A stretch of 64,000 bases of DNA from Monocercomonoides exilis (taxonomy: Eukaryota > Preaxostyla > Oxymonadida > Polymastigidae), in NCBI GenBank assembly GCA_001643675.2, contig LSRY02000063.1:124001-188000 (forward strand). The letters are read 5' to 3'. The notes under the pieces are model-generated. The model made no database searches, was not told the DNA's origin, and saw nothing but the letters and a program-made list of their open reading frames with translations. The stretch's first letter is position 1; each line of letters opens with the position of its first letter. Positions 55,220-64,000 of this stretch are shown in pieces. A program made the position numbers and the translations under genes.

Positions 55220-56793
55220 TTACGGTTCAAATTCGCCTGTGTCTTTCTGCACAAAGCCTGGGCGTCTGTCTTCGATGCTGAACAGTATTTGATGGTCCGG
55301 ATATTTCTTCATTTCTGCTTTGAAGTCGTTCCATTCTTTTTCATTTTGGAAAAGAAATCCAAAGCAGACAGATGGATCTAGCTTCAAAATCTTCATTTTC
55401 TGGTGAAGCCCTCCTCCGTGGTATGTCTTGGAGGTGGGGAAGGGGGGAACATACGAGGAATCAATGAAAGATGAAGGGATGAAGGGAAAATGATAAAATT
55501 CAGAAAAAAAAAATACATTATTACTTAAAAAATATTTATATTCCTGAAACAAACTGCTGTTGAGAACGGTACAGACAAATCGGGGTCAGACACAGCTTGT
55601 TGTGTTTGATGTGGATTCAGATAGTACACATAGTCCTCTCTTGTGGCATAGAAATAGTACGACGAGTTTGGTTTCCCGCCAATAAACCCCACAGACCATG
55701 GGAGAGAGAGCATATGCGCCACAGGCCGCACACAGTTCGGTGCTGGTTTGTTTGTGCCAAGCATCGACGTCACGAGAAGAAGCGTTGGATAAAAGATAGA
55801 CTCGGGCTCGCTGCTGCTAGAGTTTTCTGAGGACGAGGATGAGGACGAGGATGAAGGAGTTGAAGATGATGATGGTCGATCTGAAGAAGCATCTTCAGAC
55901 TCGTTGGTTTTCTGAGAATTTGCATCGCCTTCTGAGGTTGCATCTTTTGATTCTTCCTTCGAAGCTGATGTTGATAATGAAGTGGGAGATCCACGGGTTC
56001 CTGGAGACTGTGTCTGTGATGGTGGTGATGACGAAGCTGCTGCTATCATGCGGAAAAATGAATCAATCATTGGCTCTGGTTGCCCATCGGGTGGAGTATA
56101 GGAAGGAAGTGGAGTTGGAGTAAAGAATGGAAATCTAATGTCCTGATAAACCTGACTATTCGATGATGATGACGAAGGCCTTCGCTTCGCAATATGTTCC
56201 ACAGAGCGTGTGTATATTGACTGATTTGTCATGGCAACAATACGAAGCGGAACTTGTTCATGGTTCCAAGCTCTCATTAAATCTCGAAGAACATAAGTTG
56301 CATTTCCGGGCCCAAACCATGAGCCAATACGTTTGTCGTACTTTTGCCCTCGTGTTGAGATACGTTGTAAAGAAAATGGACGATCAGGAATATCCAGGAA
56401 AAGTCTGAGAAGCCATAATGCTCTTGGACTTTCTTCTTTATGCCCTTTCGGTACACGATATCCCCTTCCCAGGTACAATCTTGAAAGTGCTTCACCAAGA
56501 AGCATTTGGCTTGTTCTTAACATACATCCCCAACCTTTGTCAGAAGTCTTTCCAGAATTATGAATTTGAGGAAAATTTTTTCTGTATGTAAATAAAAATC
56601 TTGAGTATTCATCCTCACGAAATTTTAGGTATGAATCAGGAGAGTCATCTTCCTTTTTTGTGTATCTCATTCCCATCATGTAGATGAGACCTTTGGCACC
56701 TATTTCATGTTGTGTCCAAACACACAAATTTCAATAATTTTTAAGCAATTCATTTGAAAAAGAAAATATCAAACCATCGGCACGTACTTCCAT
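55220..56793 (-). CDS. ATG4: ATG4-family cysteine protease (peptidase C54) with Asp-to-Asn change in the triad
   Basis: Three exons: 56793-56775, 56699-55555, 55426-55220. The introns are 75 and 128 nt and in phase, giving 456 residues. ATG4 cleaves the C terminus of ATG8 and removes it from lipid in autophagy. Landmarks: MMGMRY (the family's lGkxY), YRKNFPQI, nucleophile Cys65 in SDKGWGCMLRTSQMLLGEAL, GSWFGPGNA, PWSVGFIGGKPNSSYYFY, YYLNPHQTQ with His370, and after the last intron TYHGGGLHQKMKILKLDPSV and GFLF. The usual motif is L-D-P-H; here the Asp codon is AAT, Asn368. This could weaken or change catalysis. A Ser/Pro-rich insertion of about 130 residues lies between the Trp-rich core and the GGKP strand. 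It diverges from the 2H phosphoesterase gene by 114 bp. Confidence 0.88.
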
Positions 56794-56907
56794 AAAGCAA
56801 CAGATCTGATAATTTTTTAATGACTTATTATGGTGAAATGATCATAATTGTAACCTTTATAAAATAATAATTAAATTCCTTATTTTTTGAAGAAAAGTTG
56901 CAAAATC
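56794..56907. promoter_or_regulatory. 114-bp divergent intergenic region
   Basis: The gap between start codons of ATG4 (minus) and the 2H phosphoesterase (plus); it must hold both promoters. No element identified. Confidence 0.45.
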
Positions 56908-57830
56908 ATGTTGTTGCTTTTTTCAATTTTATTAGCAATGGCCAATTCAAAAGTTATAAATATTCATGTCAAAGTGGGGAAAACCCTTGAAAATGTTTGC
57001 ACAATTCGTTTTTTGATAATAATTTCATGTTTTGAACTTTTAGATGGCAGATGAATATAACACAGGAATGAGGAATATTGACAAAACATTAAGAATTAAT
57101 TTTAAAACAAAGTATTCATTATATATTTGATATGATTTTCCATATTTTCATTTTAGTCATCAGCCTCATATAACACTTTATATGACAGATTTTAAAGATG
57201 ATAAGATTCCAGACATGATTCAAAAAATAAAGCAAACCGTTTCAACAATGAAAAAAGGGAAAATTTCACAAGCCAATGGATATAGAGAAGGTTTTGTTCC
57301 CTCGTTTTTAGGATCTTTTCTTGGAATGTTTTGCATATTTCAGGAACATATGTCATGTGGAATACATCGATTGAAAAATATATTAAACAATTGAGTAATA
57401 CGATTGTTGATTCTACTTACCAATTTGTGTGCAGTTGATATTTACTAATTATTTGTGATTTTTTTTTTTAGGCAAAGCCAAATCAACCAGTTCCTGGATG
57501 GATAAAAGATCTTCCTGATCCAGAACAACGAAGACGTAAAACTGAATATGTTCAAAAATATGGAAGTCCAAACGTTTATGAAGAATTTGAACCTCAGTAT
57601 GAAAAGCAATTGTTTAAATAAAATTCAACAATTCTTATTTATTTATATGTCTCCAATTTTATAGCATTTCACTTGGATGTGATACGGACAAAGAAGCATT
57701 GGAAAAGGGTTTTCAGGGAATCCATGTTCAAGAGGCAGAGTTTGAATCGTTTGCAATTGCACTCGGAACGGCTGGTGAATGTGGAACCGTTATGAGAGGA
57801 TTGGATATGGGATACTTCTATTTGAAGTAA
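56908..57830 (+). CDS. Secreted 2H-phosphoesterase (2'-5' RNA ligase-like) family protein
   Basis: Six exons: 56908-56994, 57044-57111, 57157-57290, 57344-57426, 57472-57596, 57665-57830. The introns are 45-68 nt and every junction is in phase; the product has 220 residues. A signal peptide (MLLLFSILLAMANS) starts it. The two hallmark His motifs are HITL in NHQPHITLYMTDF and HISL in EFEPHISLG; the second is created by splicing (CA from exon 5, C from exon 6). Between them lie GTYVMWNTS, PVPGWIKDLP and KYGSPNVYEEF, the layout of the LigT/2H phosphoesterase family acting on 2',3'-cyclic or 2'-5' phosphodiester bonds in RNA or nucleotides. Substrate unknown; the signal peptide suggests secretion or endomembrane location. 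Confidence 0.78.
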
Positions 57831-58353
57831 TATTGTAGATTTAATGTAAAAGAGAAGAGTTTATTCCTAAAGATTTATTTGTTGTTATGACTTGTACAAT
57901 GAGTTTAAAAGTGTTTTTATTTTCGTTTTTTTGATATGTGACAATGCAGATTCTTTATTTATAAATATGCTTTTTTTTTTTAAAGATAGTTTATTCGAAA
58001 TTTAATACCATTTTCGAATAATCGTGATGTCAAATAACAAAGCATTTTCTCCTTTTTTCCAACAAAAAAATGTCTGGAAATCTTTAATGATGTGAAAATA
58101 ATTTCGAAGCCTTTTCTTCAAATCGGCTTGTGCAATCAAAATTCGTAAGTGAAAAAAAAAAAGAATGAATGAAAAAATAAAAAAGTTGTTCTTATCTCAT
58201 ATTGTATTTTTCAATATGATGATTTGTTATGCAAGGAAAATATGATAATAGATCAAAATCATTTATTAAAGAAATTTTTAGTGTTATACATCAAATAAAT
58301 TCAATTCACAAAAATGTTTTCCAAACAAATGAAACTTAAAAATCTCAAATATC
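57831..58353. other. Intergenic between convergent genes
   Basis: AT-rich, with short T-runs; contains the two 3' UTRs. Nothing else seen. Confidence 0.5.
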
Positions 58354-58945
58354 TCAAAAAGATTGAAAGTAGGGAACATCATTACTACTTTCTTGCTTAG
58401 AATCCAGGAAAATATAGAGAAATAATGTTCCAATCATAACAAGATATCCAAGAAGATTTGGTACAAAATTACCCACAGAATGTTTCTGAATAAATTCGAT
58501 AGAAGCTTTAAAAAAGTTCTTGAAAATGAGTGCACACATGATTTTCTACAAAAAGGACAATCACATATCCAACTGTGCTGAAAAGAAGGCATGTTCCAAC
58601 ATACAAAAGCCAGTACACATGCAATCTTTATGAAAGCGAATATAAATATCTATTATGTTCATAAAAGAAGATTTGATCAAACCCTGAAGAATCTGGGTCA
58701 TATTTTGCTCCAAAGGCCACAAGCATAAAGATTCCAAAAAGCAGGAATATCATCCCGAACATCGGCCACCAATTATTCGAGACAGCACATCCCACAATAC
58801 ATCCGGCAATTCCACTAATAAGTGATGTTATATAGTTTCATTTTATGTTGTTTACAACGAAAATTTTGAACAAAAATAAATTTATGCATACCAAGAAGCA
58901 CAAAAAGCAAGTATTCCAATTTTTAGAGGTGTGAGCATCTTTCAT
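58354..58945 (-). CDS. VPS55: VPS55/LEPROT family endosomal membrane protein
   Basis: Four exons: 58945-58893, 58814-58683, 58625-58565, 58518-58354. Introns of 78, 57 and 46 nt are phase-consistent, giving 136 residues, the usual size. Landmarks: SKIGILAFCASCGIAGCIVG (first helix), NNWWPMFGMIFLLFGIFM (the family's YNNWWPLFVL element), DPDSSG in the loop, STVGY, then LLGYLVMIGTLFLYIFL as the last helix and a short acidic tail. VPS55 (human LEPROT/LEPROTL1) acts with VPS68 in late-endosome sorting. The last intron could alternatively be 31 nt (keeping VIVLF before the junction), because both donors are in phase 0 and share the acceptor. The start was set at 58945 because the nearer ATG gives the wrong frame. 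Confidence 0.78.
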
Positions 58946-59205
58946 TGAAAGTAGTATTAAGTTATTCAAAATATTTAATTAAATTCTTTTATTTAATCAG
59001 AGATTTTGGAAGTCAAACCCAAATTATTTACTAAATATGTTTATGGGTGAAAATAAAACAAATGATGAATTGTGAAAAATGAAAAATAAAGAAGTAAAAA
59101 AATAAGATCAAGTGATAGTATCGCTCCTACTTTCTATGATCTTTCTTTTTTATCCTCTTTTAGAAAATTATTCAAACAAATTACTCATATCAGAAAAAGA
59201 TGATA

Positions 59206-60580
59206 CTAATGATCAGGTGCCAAATCTTCCTGTTCTTCGTCATCCTCTTTTTCAAATGTCTTTGATGCTTGTATGCTGCTCGATTTTTCTCCTTCGATTT
59301 TATCTTTTGTTGATTCGTTATCATTATTATCTTTGTTCTCTTCTTCTTTCTCTTCCTCCTCCTCTTCTTCTTCTTCTCCTTCTCCTTCTCCTTCTCCCTC
59401 CTCTTCTTCTTCTCTTTCTTTTTCTTTTTCTTTTTCTTTTTCTTTTTCATCATCTTCTGGCTGATAATCTTCGTTGTCTACCAAAGCAATAATCCCGAAA
59501 TTTGTCTGATCTTTCGATTTTTCAATCATTTTTTGTATCTCTTTTACAGATGAATTCAACAAACCATCTTTCGGGCACGCTCCAAGATCTTTAGCACACG
59601 TTACAAAAATAATTTTCAAAATAAAATTTCAAAGCAATTTTTTGTTTTTTTTGCAGTTGAAGCAACCATACCAACAGGTCCTGGCTTTAGTCCATCCAAT
59701 TGAATAAGCCTCCCGTTTTTTTCTATGAATGATATAAAATGCGTTGTTACAAATTCATCTTCGTTTGGAGGCGCTGTTTGCCCCTAAAAAGTTGATGGTT
59801 TGTGCAATTGTGTTTGAATGATGTTGGCATAATGATTAATTGTTTTTATTATGCAAGTTGTTGAAATTTTTATTCCAAAAGCAAAACAAAAAAATATTTC
59901 AAAAAAATATATAAATAAAACTAAAATCAACAAAAAGATGGGATGAATATACCTCTTTAGCTGCGTTTGAATGTGAATTTTCCAATTCTTTATCTTTCAT
60001 AACTTCCTTTCCCCTCTGGCCAGCAGGAACATTTTTCATTCGTTCAAAAAATCTAGTGAAAAAAGAATCTTCTCCTATCAAAGTTGTGATGTCATAAGTG
60101 TTATTTATTTGATGTAATTGTTTGAAATCTTCGCAAACTGAATTTTAAGCTCTCTTCTTTGCTGCCAAGAGCATTCAAAACCGCAATTGTCCCACATGCT
60201 ATTATATTTTTAAAATATGAAGGTAATTTTATCGCAAAGCATGATTGCGTCAGTCAACTTTGTAACATAGAGCGTCTAACCTTGTCCAATCTCTGGGTCT
60301 TGATCTACAAAAAGGATGGAGCTATCTTTTGAAAGTGTATCTGGATTGAAATTAACTCCATCCCATGGATATAGCAAAAAAATAGCATGAACAGGTTGAG
60401 GAACAAATGCAAGAAGCTATATATGAGATTTGTTGATGCGAAGAGAAAAATTGAGATAATATGAAAAACCTCATCTTCAAAGCCAAGCACATCAACACAA
60501 ATGTGCCTATGAGATAACCCAAGTGAGTGCATGTAGTCATTAAGTACATCAGGATTTGATTCAAGTGGGAGCCAGCTCAT
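59206..60580 (-). CDS. Ubiquitin C-terminal hydrolase, UCH family (peptidase C12)
   Basis: Six exons: 60580-60470, 60416-60281, 60198-60139, 60074-59953, 59783-59672, 59588-59206. Introns are 53-169 nt and in phase; the product has 307 residues. The N terminus has SWLPLESNPDVLNDYMHSLG and DVLGFEDE, then FVPQPVHAIFLLYP. The active-site segment IGQACGTIAVLNAL supplies the oxyanion Gln and nucleophile Cys. VTTHFISFIEKNG supplies the catalytic His, and IQLDGLKPGPV the Asp. The catalytic triad is therefore complete, as in UCH-L3-type enzymes that remove small adducts from ubiquitin. After the domain comes a Lys/Glu-rich acidic tail of about 80 residues encoded by a CTT/CTC microsatellite. The tail is not part of the standard enzyme. 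Confidence 0.85.
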
Positions 60581-61111
60581 TTCAATGAAATGGTATTCTT
60601 CCAAAAACTCAAAAAAGTTATGGTCAGTGAAGTGTTGCTTTTTCGTAAAAAATCATGTCAAGAATAATTGAATCGCTTCCAACGCAACAAAAAAATATAC
60701 CGAGCAATAGAATGAAATGAAATTCATTCAATCATGTTGTCTGAGCAGAAATTTTTCATTCAAATCCAATGAAAAAATATTCTAACAATTCCTTAAGTCT
60801 TGGAAATTTTTGAAATTGATAATTAAACTATTTTTTCCCGCATTTTAAATGAAAATAAAAAATCTGTCTGATGATTTCTTGAAAGTCTTCGTATGAGATT
60901 ATTCCAACAAAAAAATTTTTCCATTTTACTTCGCAATAAAAAATCACACAGTTTTCAAATTTTTCATTATCACTCATAAGTGATCATATTAGTTGTCGAA
61001 ACATGATTGCTTATGTCTAGTCTAATTTTTTGTGCTGTATGATTGAATATTTTAATTATGAATTCGAAAATAATTTTTAAGGATTTTTCCAAATTTTGTG
61101 ACTTTTTATTT
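60581..61111. other. Upstream region of the UCH gene
   Basis: AT-rich; no gene or repeat identified before the MITE. Confidence 0.45.
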
Positions 61112-61367
61112 GGGTGATTATTTTTGAAATCGAAACTTTTTTCGGGGTGTTGATTTTTCAAAGATTGTTTTCCTTTGAGAAGAAATTCAATATTCAAATG
61201 CCAATATTATCACAACTGTTTCAAAAACAAATGAATTATCTGAAGAAAAAATTAAGAGGTCTTGAATATGCCTGTTCACTTTTCAGTGTTCATTTGTTGA
61301 CATTCAAAAGAAAATTCTCTAAAGATATTTTTTGTTCCAAAAAATATGATTTCCAAAATAATCACCC
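61112..61367 (+). mobile_element. 256-bp MITE, copy 3 (diverged)
   Basis: Begins GGGTGATTATTTTTGAAATC, ends with its reverse complement (one change), keeps the subterminal TTTTTTCGGGGTGTTG and an internal CTTTTCAGTGTTCAT block shared with the other copies. The interior is otherwise diverged. Flanks read ATT on the left of an extended T tip and ATT on the right of the matching A, a possible 3-bp duplication. Confidence 0.8.
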
Positions 61368-61499
61368 AATTTGTAATACCAATGTTATTCACTTCAACAA
61401 CATTCAAAACAGTTATTGTTTATTCATTTCAGAATATAAATATTTTGTGTTTGTGATTGGAAAAAGAAGATAGTTTAAAACTGTCAATTGAAATATAGT

Positions 61500-61897
61500 C
61501 AGTGTTTAATAATGGTGGACACTTTCAAAAACTGCGGACAGAGGCATTATCTCGCCAACAGTTGATAGTTGCTTTTTGACATTTAATCCAAGGATTCCCT
61601 CAATGAATATGAACTTATAAGATATACAGAAATGAAACAACTTGCTCTTAAAAATCAAGAAAATTGCATTTTCTATTTTCGGAAAAACTCGGAAAAATAA
61701 GATTCTTCGAGTTACTCCGAAAAGAAAAAATTGTTTTTATATAATTTCATTTTATTGGTTTTGTGATTAAAACTATTCATATTAGTTCATATTCATTGAG
61801 AGAATCATTGGATTAAATGTCAAAAAGCAACTATCAACTGTTGGCGAGAAAATGCCACTGTGCGCAGTTATTGAAACAAATCACAATTATTAACACT
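61500..61897. mobile_element. Second MITE family, ~400 bp with long inverted arms
   Basis: The left arm contains CTCGCCAACAGTTGATAGTTGCTTTTTGACATTTAATCCA in pieces, and the right arm (about 61815-61855) is its reverse complement. Weaker inverted similarity extends outward to AGTGTTTAATAAT on the left and the reverse complement of AGTGTTAATAATT on the right. No open frame. No target duplication identified. Confidence 0.7.
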
Positions 61898-62349
61898 AAC
61901 TATAATTCTATTGCAATTTTTTGATTTTATGTGTCTCTCACCCCTATATAACCTCTCTTTCAAAATAAATAACAAACAAGTTACAACCCAGATCAAAACC
62001 ATGAGGAATAAGGCACATCTTTACGAAATATGGAGGAAAATACAGACTTTCAAGCTTTTTGTGCACTTAGCATTATAAAATCGATTCGCTCATAACATTA
62101 TAAAACTTCATCATATCTCAAAACAAGTTTGTTTTCATATCTGTCAAAAAACGACATTGAAATAATAGCAAAATGTTTTGTGACATTCCATGAATGTCAA
62201 AAAATGAACACATTTTAATTTTATTTTTTGAACCAAAAAGTTAATCAAAAGTGCATAATTTTTCAATGAAAATGCCAAAAATCAAATATATTGTCCCAAT
62301 CAATTTAAGAAAAACTAAAATATCGGTCATTCCATGAAAAATCACAAAT

Positions 62350-62393
<44 letters not shown>

Positions 62394-63710
62394 GGTTAAA
62401 CAAAATTGGAGATTTTTTGATCAATTTTATCTTTTAATACTGAAATCTTAATGACATATAGAATATGAATTCACAAACCTATTCGATGTGAGAATATGTG
62501 CATGCATAAAAAATCTGATTGAGTTTTTTCAATAAATCATCAAATTAGGAACATTTTTATTTCACTCATAAATTAAACATTTGCGACTTTTCAAAAAGAA
62601 TGACCTAAATAAAGACTAATATAAAGACAAAATTTCAATACAAATTTATATAAACAAAACAAAACAAAACAAAACAAAATTTGAAAATTTGTAAATTATT
62701 AAATAAAAAAATAAGAAAAAAAAATAATAATAATTATTGCAATAATTAAAATTATTATTTTAACAAGAATAATAATAGTTATTTATATTTACTCATAAAA
62801 ACTCTTGAAAACAATTTTTTTAATTGGGACAAAATTTTAGCAATAATGAAAAAAAACGAGATTTGTTCCAAACTTTTTCTGCAATCATGTAATTATAACA
62901 CTTTCATTCTCATGCATAACAATAAAGGGAAATTTAGAAAATGAGAAAAATATTTGAAAATATAGCGTGGAACAAAATTCATGAAGCAATAAATTTTGTC
63001 CCAATTCAAAAAAGATATAAAAATTTTTGGACTGAATTATTCAATTCAAATTAGAAAGTATTTTTCATTTTGATAGCGAATAAAAAAAGTGGGAAATTTA
63101 ATATAAATTCGTTTGCAGAAAGTATTAATACTTCAAAAAATGCATATATCAAACCCAAAAGGTTAAACCGAAAAATGTTGATCGAAAGTGATTTTTATCG
63201 AATTTTGATAACATCAAAATTCTGATTGAGTAAAATCACATTTGATTCAATCTAATAAAACTAATCTATTCCAATAAACAATTATTAACTATTTTCAAAT
63301 ATCACTTATAGATATGAAAAAGGTCTATGAAAATACAAGAGCGCGAACAATTTCAAATAACATTTCATAAAAAAAAGTTTCCACTTAAAAGGAGAAATTA
63401 TTTAAAGTACATTAAAAATAAAATTTAAAAATTAAAATGTAAGCGCAAAAGAATTGGTCACTCATTGTACTTAAAAAAACATAAAATAAAATTAAAAGAA
63501 GTTCTTTTCGAAGAAAACCTTTCCAAACACTTTGCAGAAAAATTAATAATAAATAAATTTGTAAAAAAAATTTACCTTTTCATCATTTACAAGAACTGTT
63601 CAAAATTCAAAAAAGAACAAAATATCCTGAATAATCATACAATAATGAGTAGACATTTAATAAATCATACAACTAGAGCATATTTGACAAATAGAAAGGT
63701 TATATACAGG
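61898..63710. other. AT-rich non-coding region with small inverted repeats
   Basis: Contains a T-run (62350-62392), (AAAAC)n near 62655-62685, and an inverted pair: TTGGGACAAAATTT at about 62824 and its reverse complement at about 62993-63006, about 170 bp apart, which may be another small MITE. The plus-strand frame at 63465-63794 is Lys/Asn-rich and not supported as a gene. Confidence 0.5.
62350..62392 (+). repeat. Homopolymer T tract
   Basis: About 42 consecutive T residues; together with the A-run at 32.5 kb it shows tolerance for long homopolymers. Confidence 0.9.
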
Positions 63711-64000
63711 TTAAATTATGGAATCCATTTCTTTCTCCTCTTCATACGTATCATCGTCATCATCATCTTTTCTCTTTCTTGCCATGGAAAGTGAACTGAT
63801 CTCCAACAGTTGAGAAACCTCTTTATCTTCTTCCTTTGTTGATTCTTGGCACAAAGGTTGTTGGCCAACTTCTTCAGCAAAGCCCGTGCTCGGAGAAATG
63901 GCATCAAAAAACGATAAATCGGGTGTAAAAATATGTAAAATACGTTCATTGGAGCATGAATCGCTGATCGCTTGAAACGGATCTGATTGTGAAATATTTT
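63711..64000 (-). CDS. C-terminal end of an acidic, probably nuclear protein (5' part outside window)
   Basis: Minus-strand frame open from the window edge (first full codon at 63998) to TAA at 63713-63711, 95 codons. It reads SDPFQAISDSCSNERILHIF, FFDAISPSTGFAEEVGQQ, STKEEDKEVSQLLEIS, then SMARKRKDDDDDDTYEEEKE before the end. The basic ARKRK next to a poly-Asp run suggests a nuclear localisation signal. The overlapping frame at 63716-63949 with poly-Met/Lys character is a shadow. Family not recognised. Confidence 0.6.
   Translation of the reverse strand, partial: NISQSDPFQAISDSCSNERILHIFTPDLSFFDAISPSTGFAEEVGQQPLCQESTKEEDKEVSQLLEISSLSMARKRKDDDDDDTYEEEKEMDSII

Noticed and set aside
55597-55830. 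Plus-strand frames opposite ATG4
   Set aside because: The minus strand carries all ATG4 landmarks; the opposite frames have none.
62827-63006. Small inverted pair as a defined transposon
   Set aside because: Only about 14 bp match well and no flanking duplication was found; noted in the regional entry only.
1-64000. CRISPR arrays, bacterial operons, rRNA genes, plasmid or phage features
   Set aside because: None seen; introns, a eukaryotic class II tRNA without encoded CCA and eukaryote-specific gene families exclude a bacterial origin.

Overview
The window is eukaryotic nuclear DNA. It is very AT-rich and full of microsatellites and pyrimidine/purine tracts. It carries spliced genes with very short introns (mostly 44-83 nt, donors often GTTTGT or GTATGN, T-rich acceptors), one class II tRNA gene, and DNA-transposon relics. 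Host genes end in TAA, TAG and TGA, so the standard code applies. Giant beta-helix surface proteins with a cytoplasmic kinase-like tail, a multicopy alpha-helical family with EHCSEDEQ-like sequence, and dense tiny introns together suggest a metamonad flagellate, most probably an oxymonad close to Monocercomonoides or Blattamonas. This assignment is inference from sequence style.

Layout. 1-6.2 kb: the 3' end of a membrane-anchored surface protein, a long non-coding stretch, and a two-exon alpha-helical gene. 6.9-17.8 kb is transposon territory: a pogo-like element with TA duplication, a foldback element in the same GATA microsatellite, a mariner-like relic, and a 256-bp MITE beside a broken Merlin-type transposase. 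17.8-22.3 kb holds the most unusual locus: a transposase-like gene on the minus strand whose N- and C-terminal parts are separated by a complete USP-type ubiquitin-protease domain, with a GC-rich hairpin cluster just beyond its 3' end. 22.3-33.4 kb is degraded coding sequence, purine/pyrimidine arrays, a truncated copy of the alpha-helical gene and an inverted copy of the 13-kb repeat. 33.4-41.5 kb is one uninterrupted giant receptor-like gene ending in a pseudokinase. 44.4-60.6 kb is a compact housekeeping block: an OB-fold/coiled-coil protein, TMEM50/VPS68, tRNA-Leu(CAG), DPY30, a large coiled-coil/poly-Ser protein, ATG4, a secreted 2H phosphoesterase, VPS55 and a UCH-type deubiquitinase. 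60.6-63.7 kb is non-coding with two MITEs, and the right edge cuts the 3' end of another minus-strand gene.

Functional links. VPS55 and VPS68, which work together in endosomal sorting in yeast, lie about 10 kb apart. ATG4 and the UCH enzyme are both proteases of ubiquitin-like systems. Two pairs of genes diverge from intergenic gaps of only 114-141 bp, which suggests compact bidirectional promoters. Exon models were derived by hand from splice-site phase and protein-family fit. Multi-exon CDS entries give the whole span, with exons listed in the evidence.
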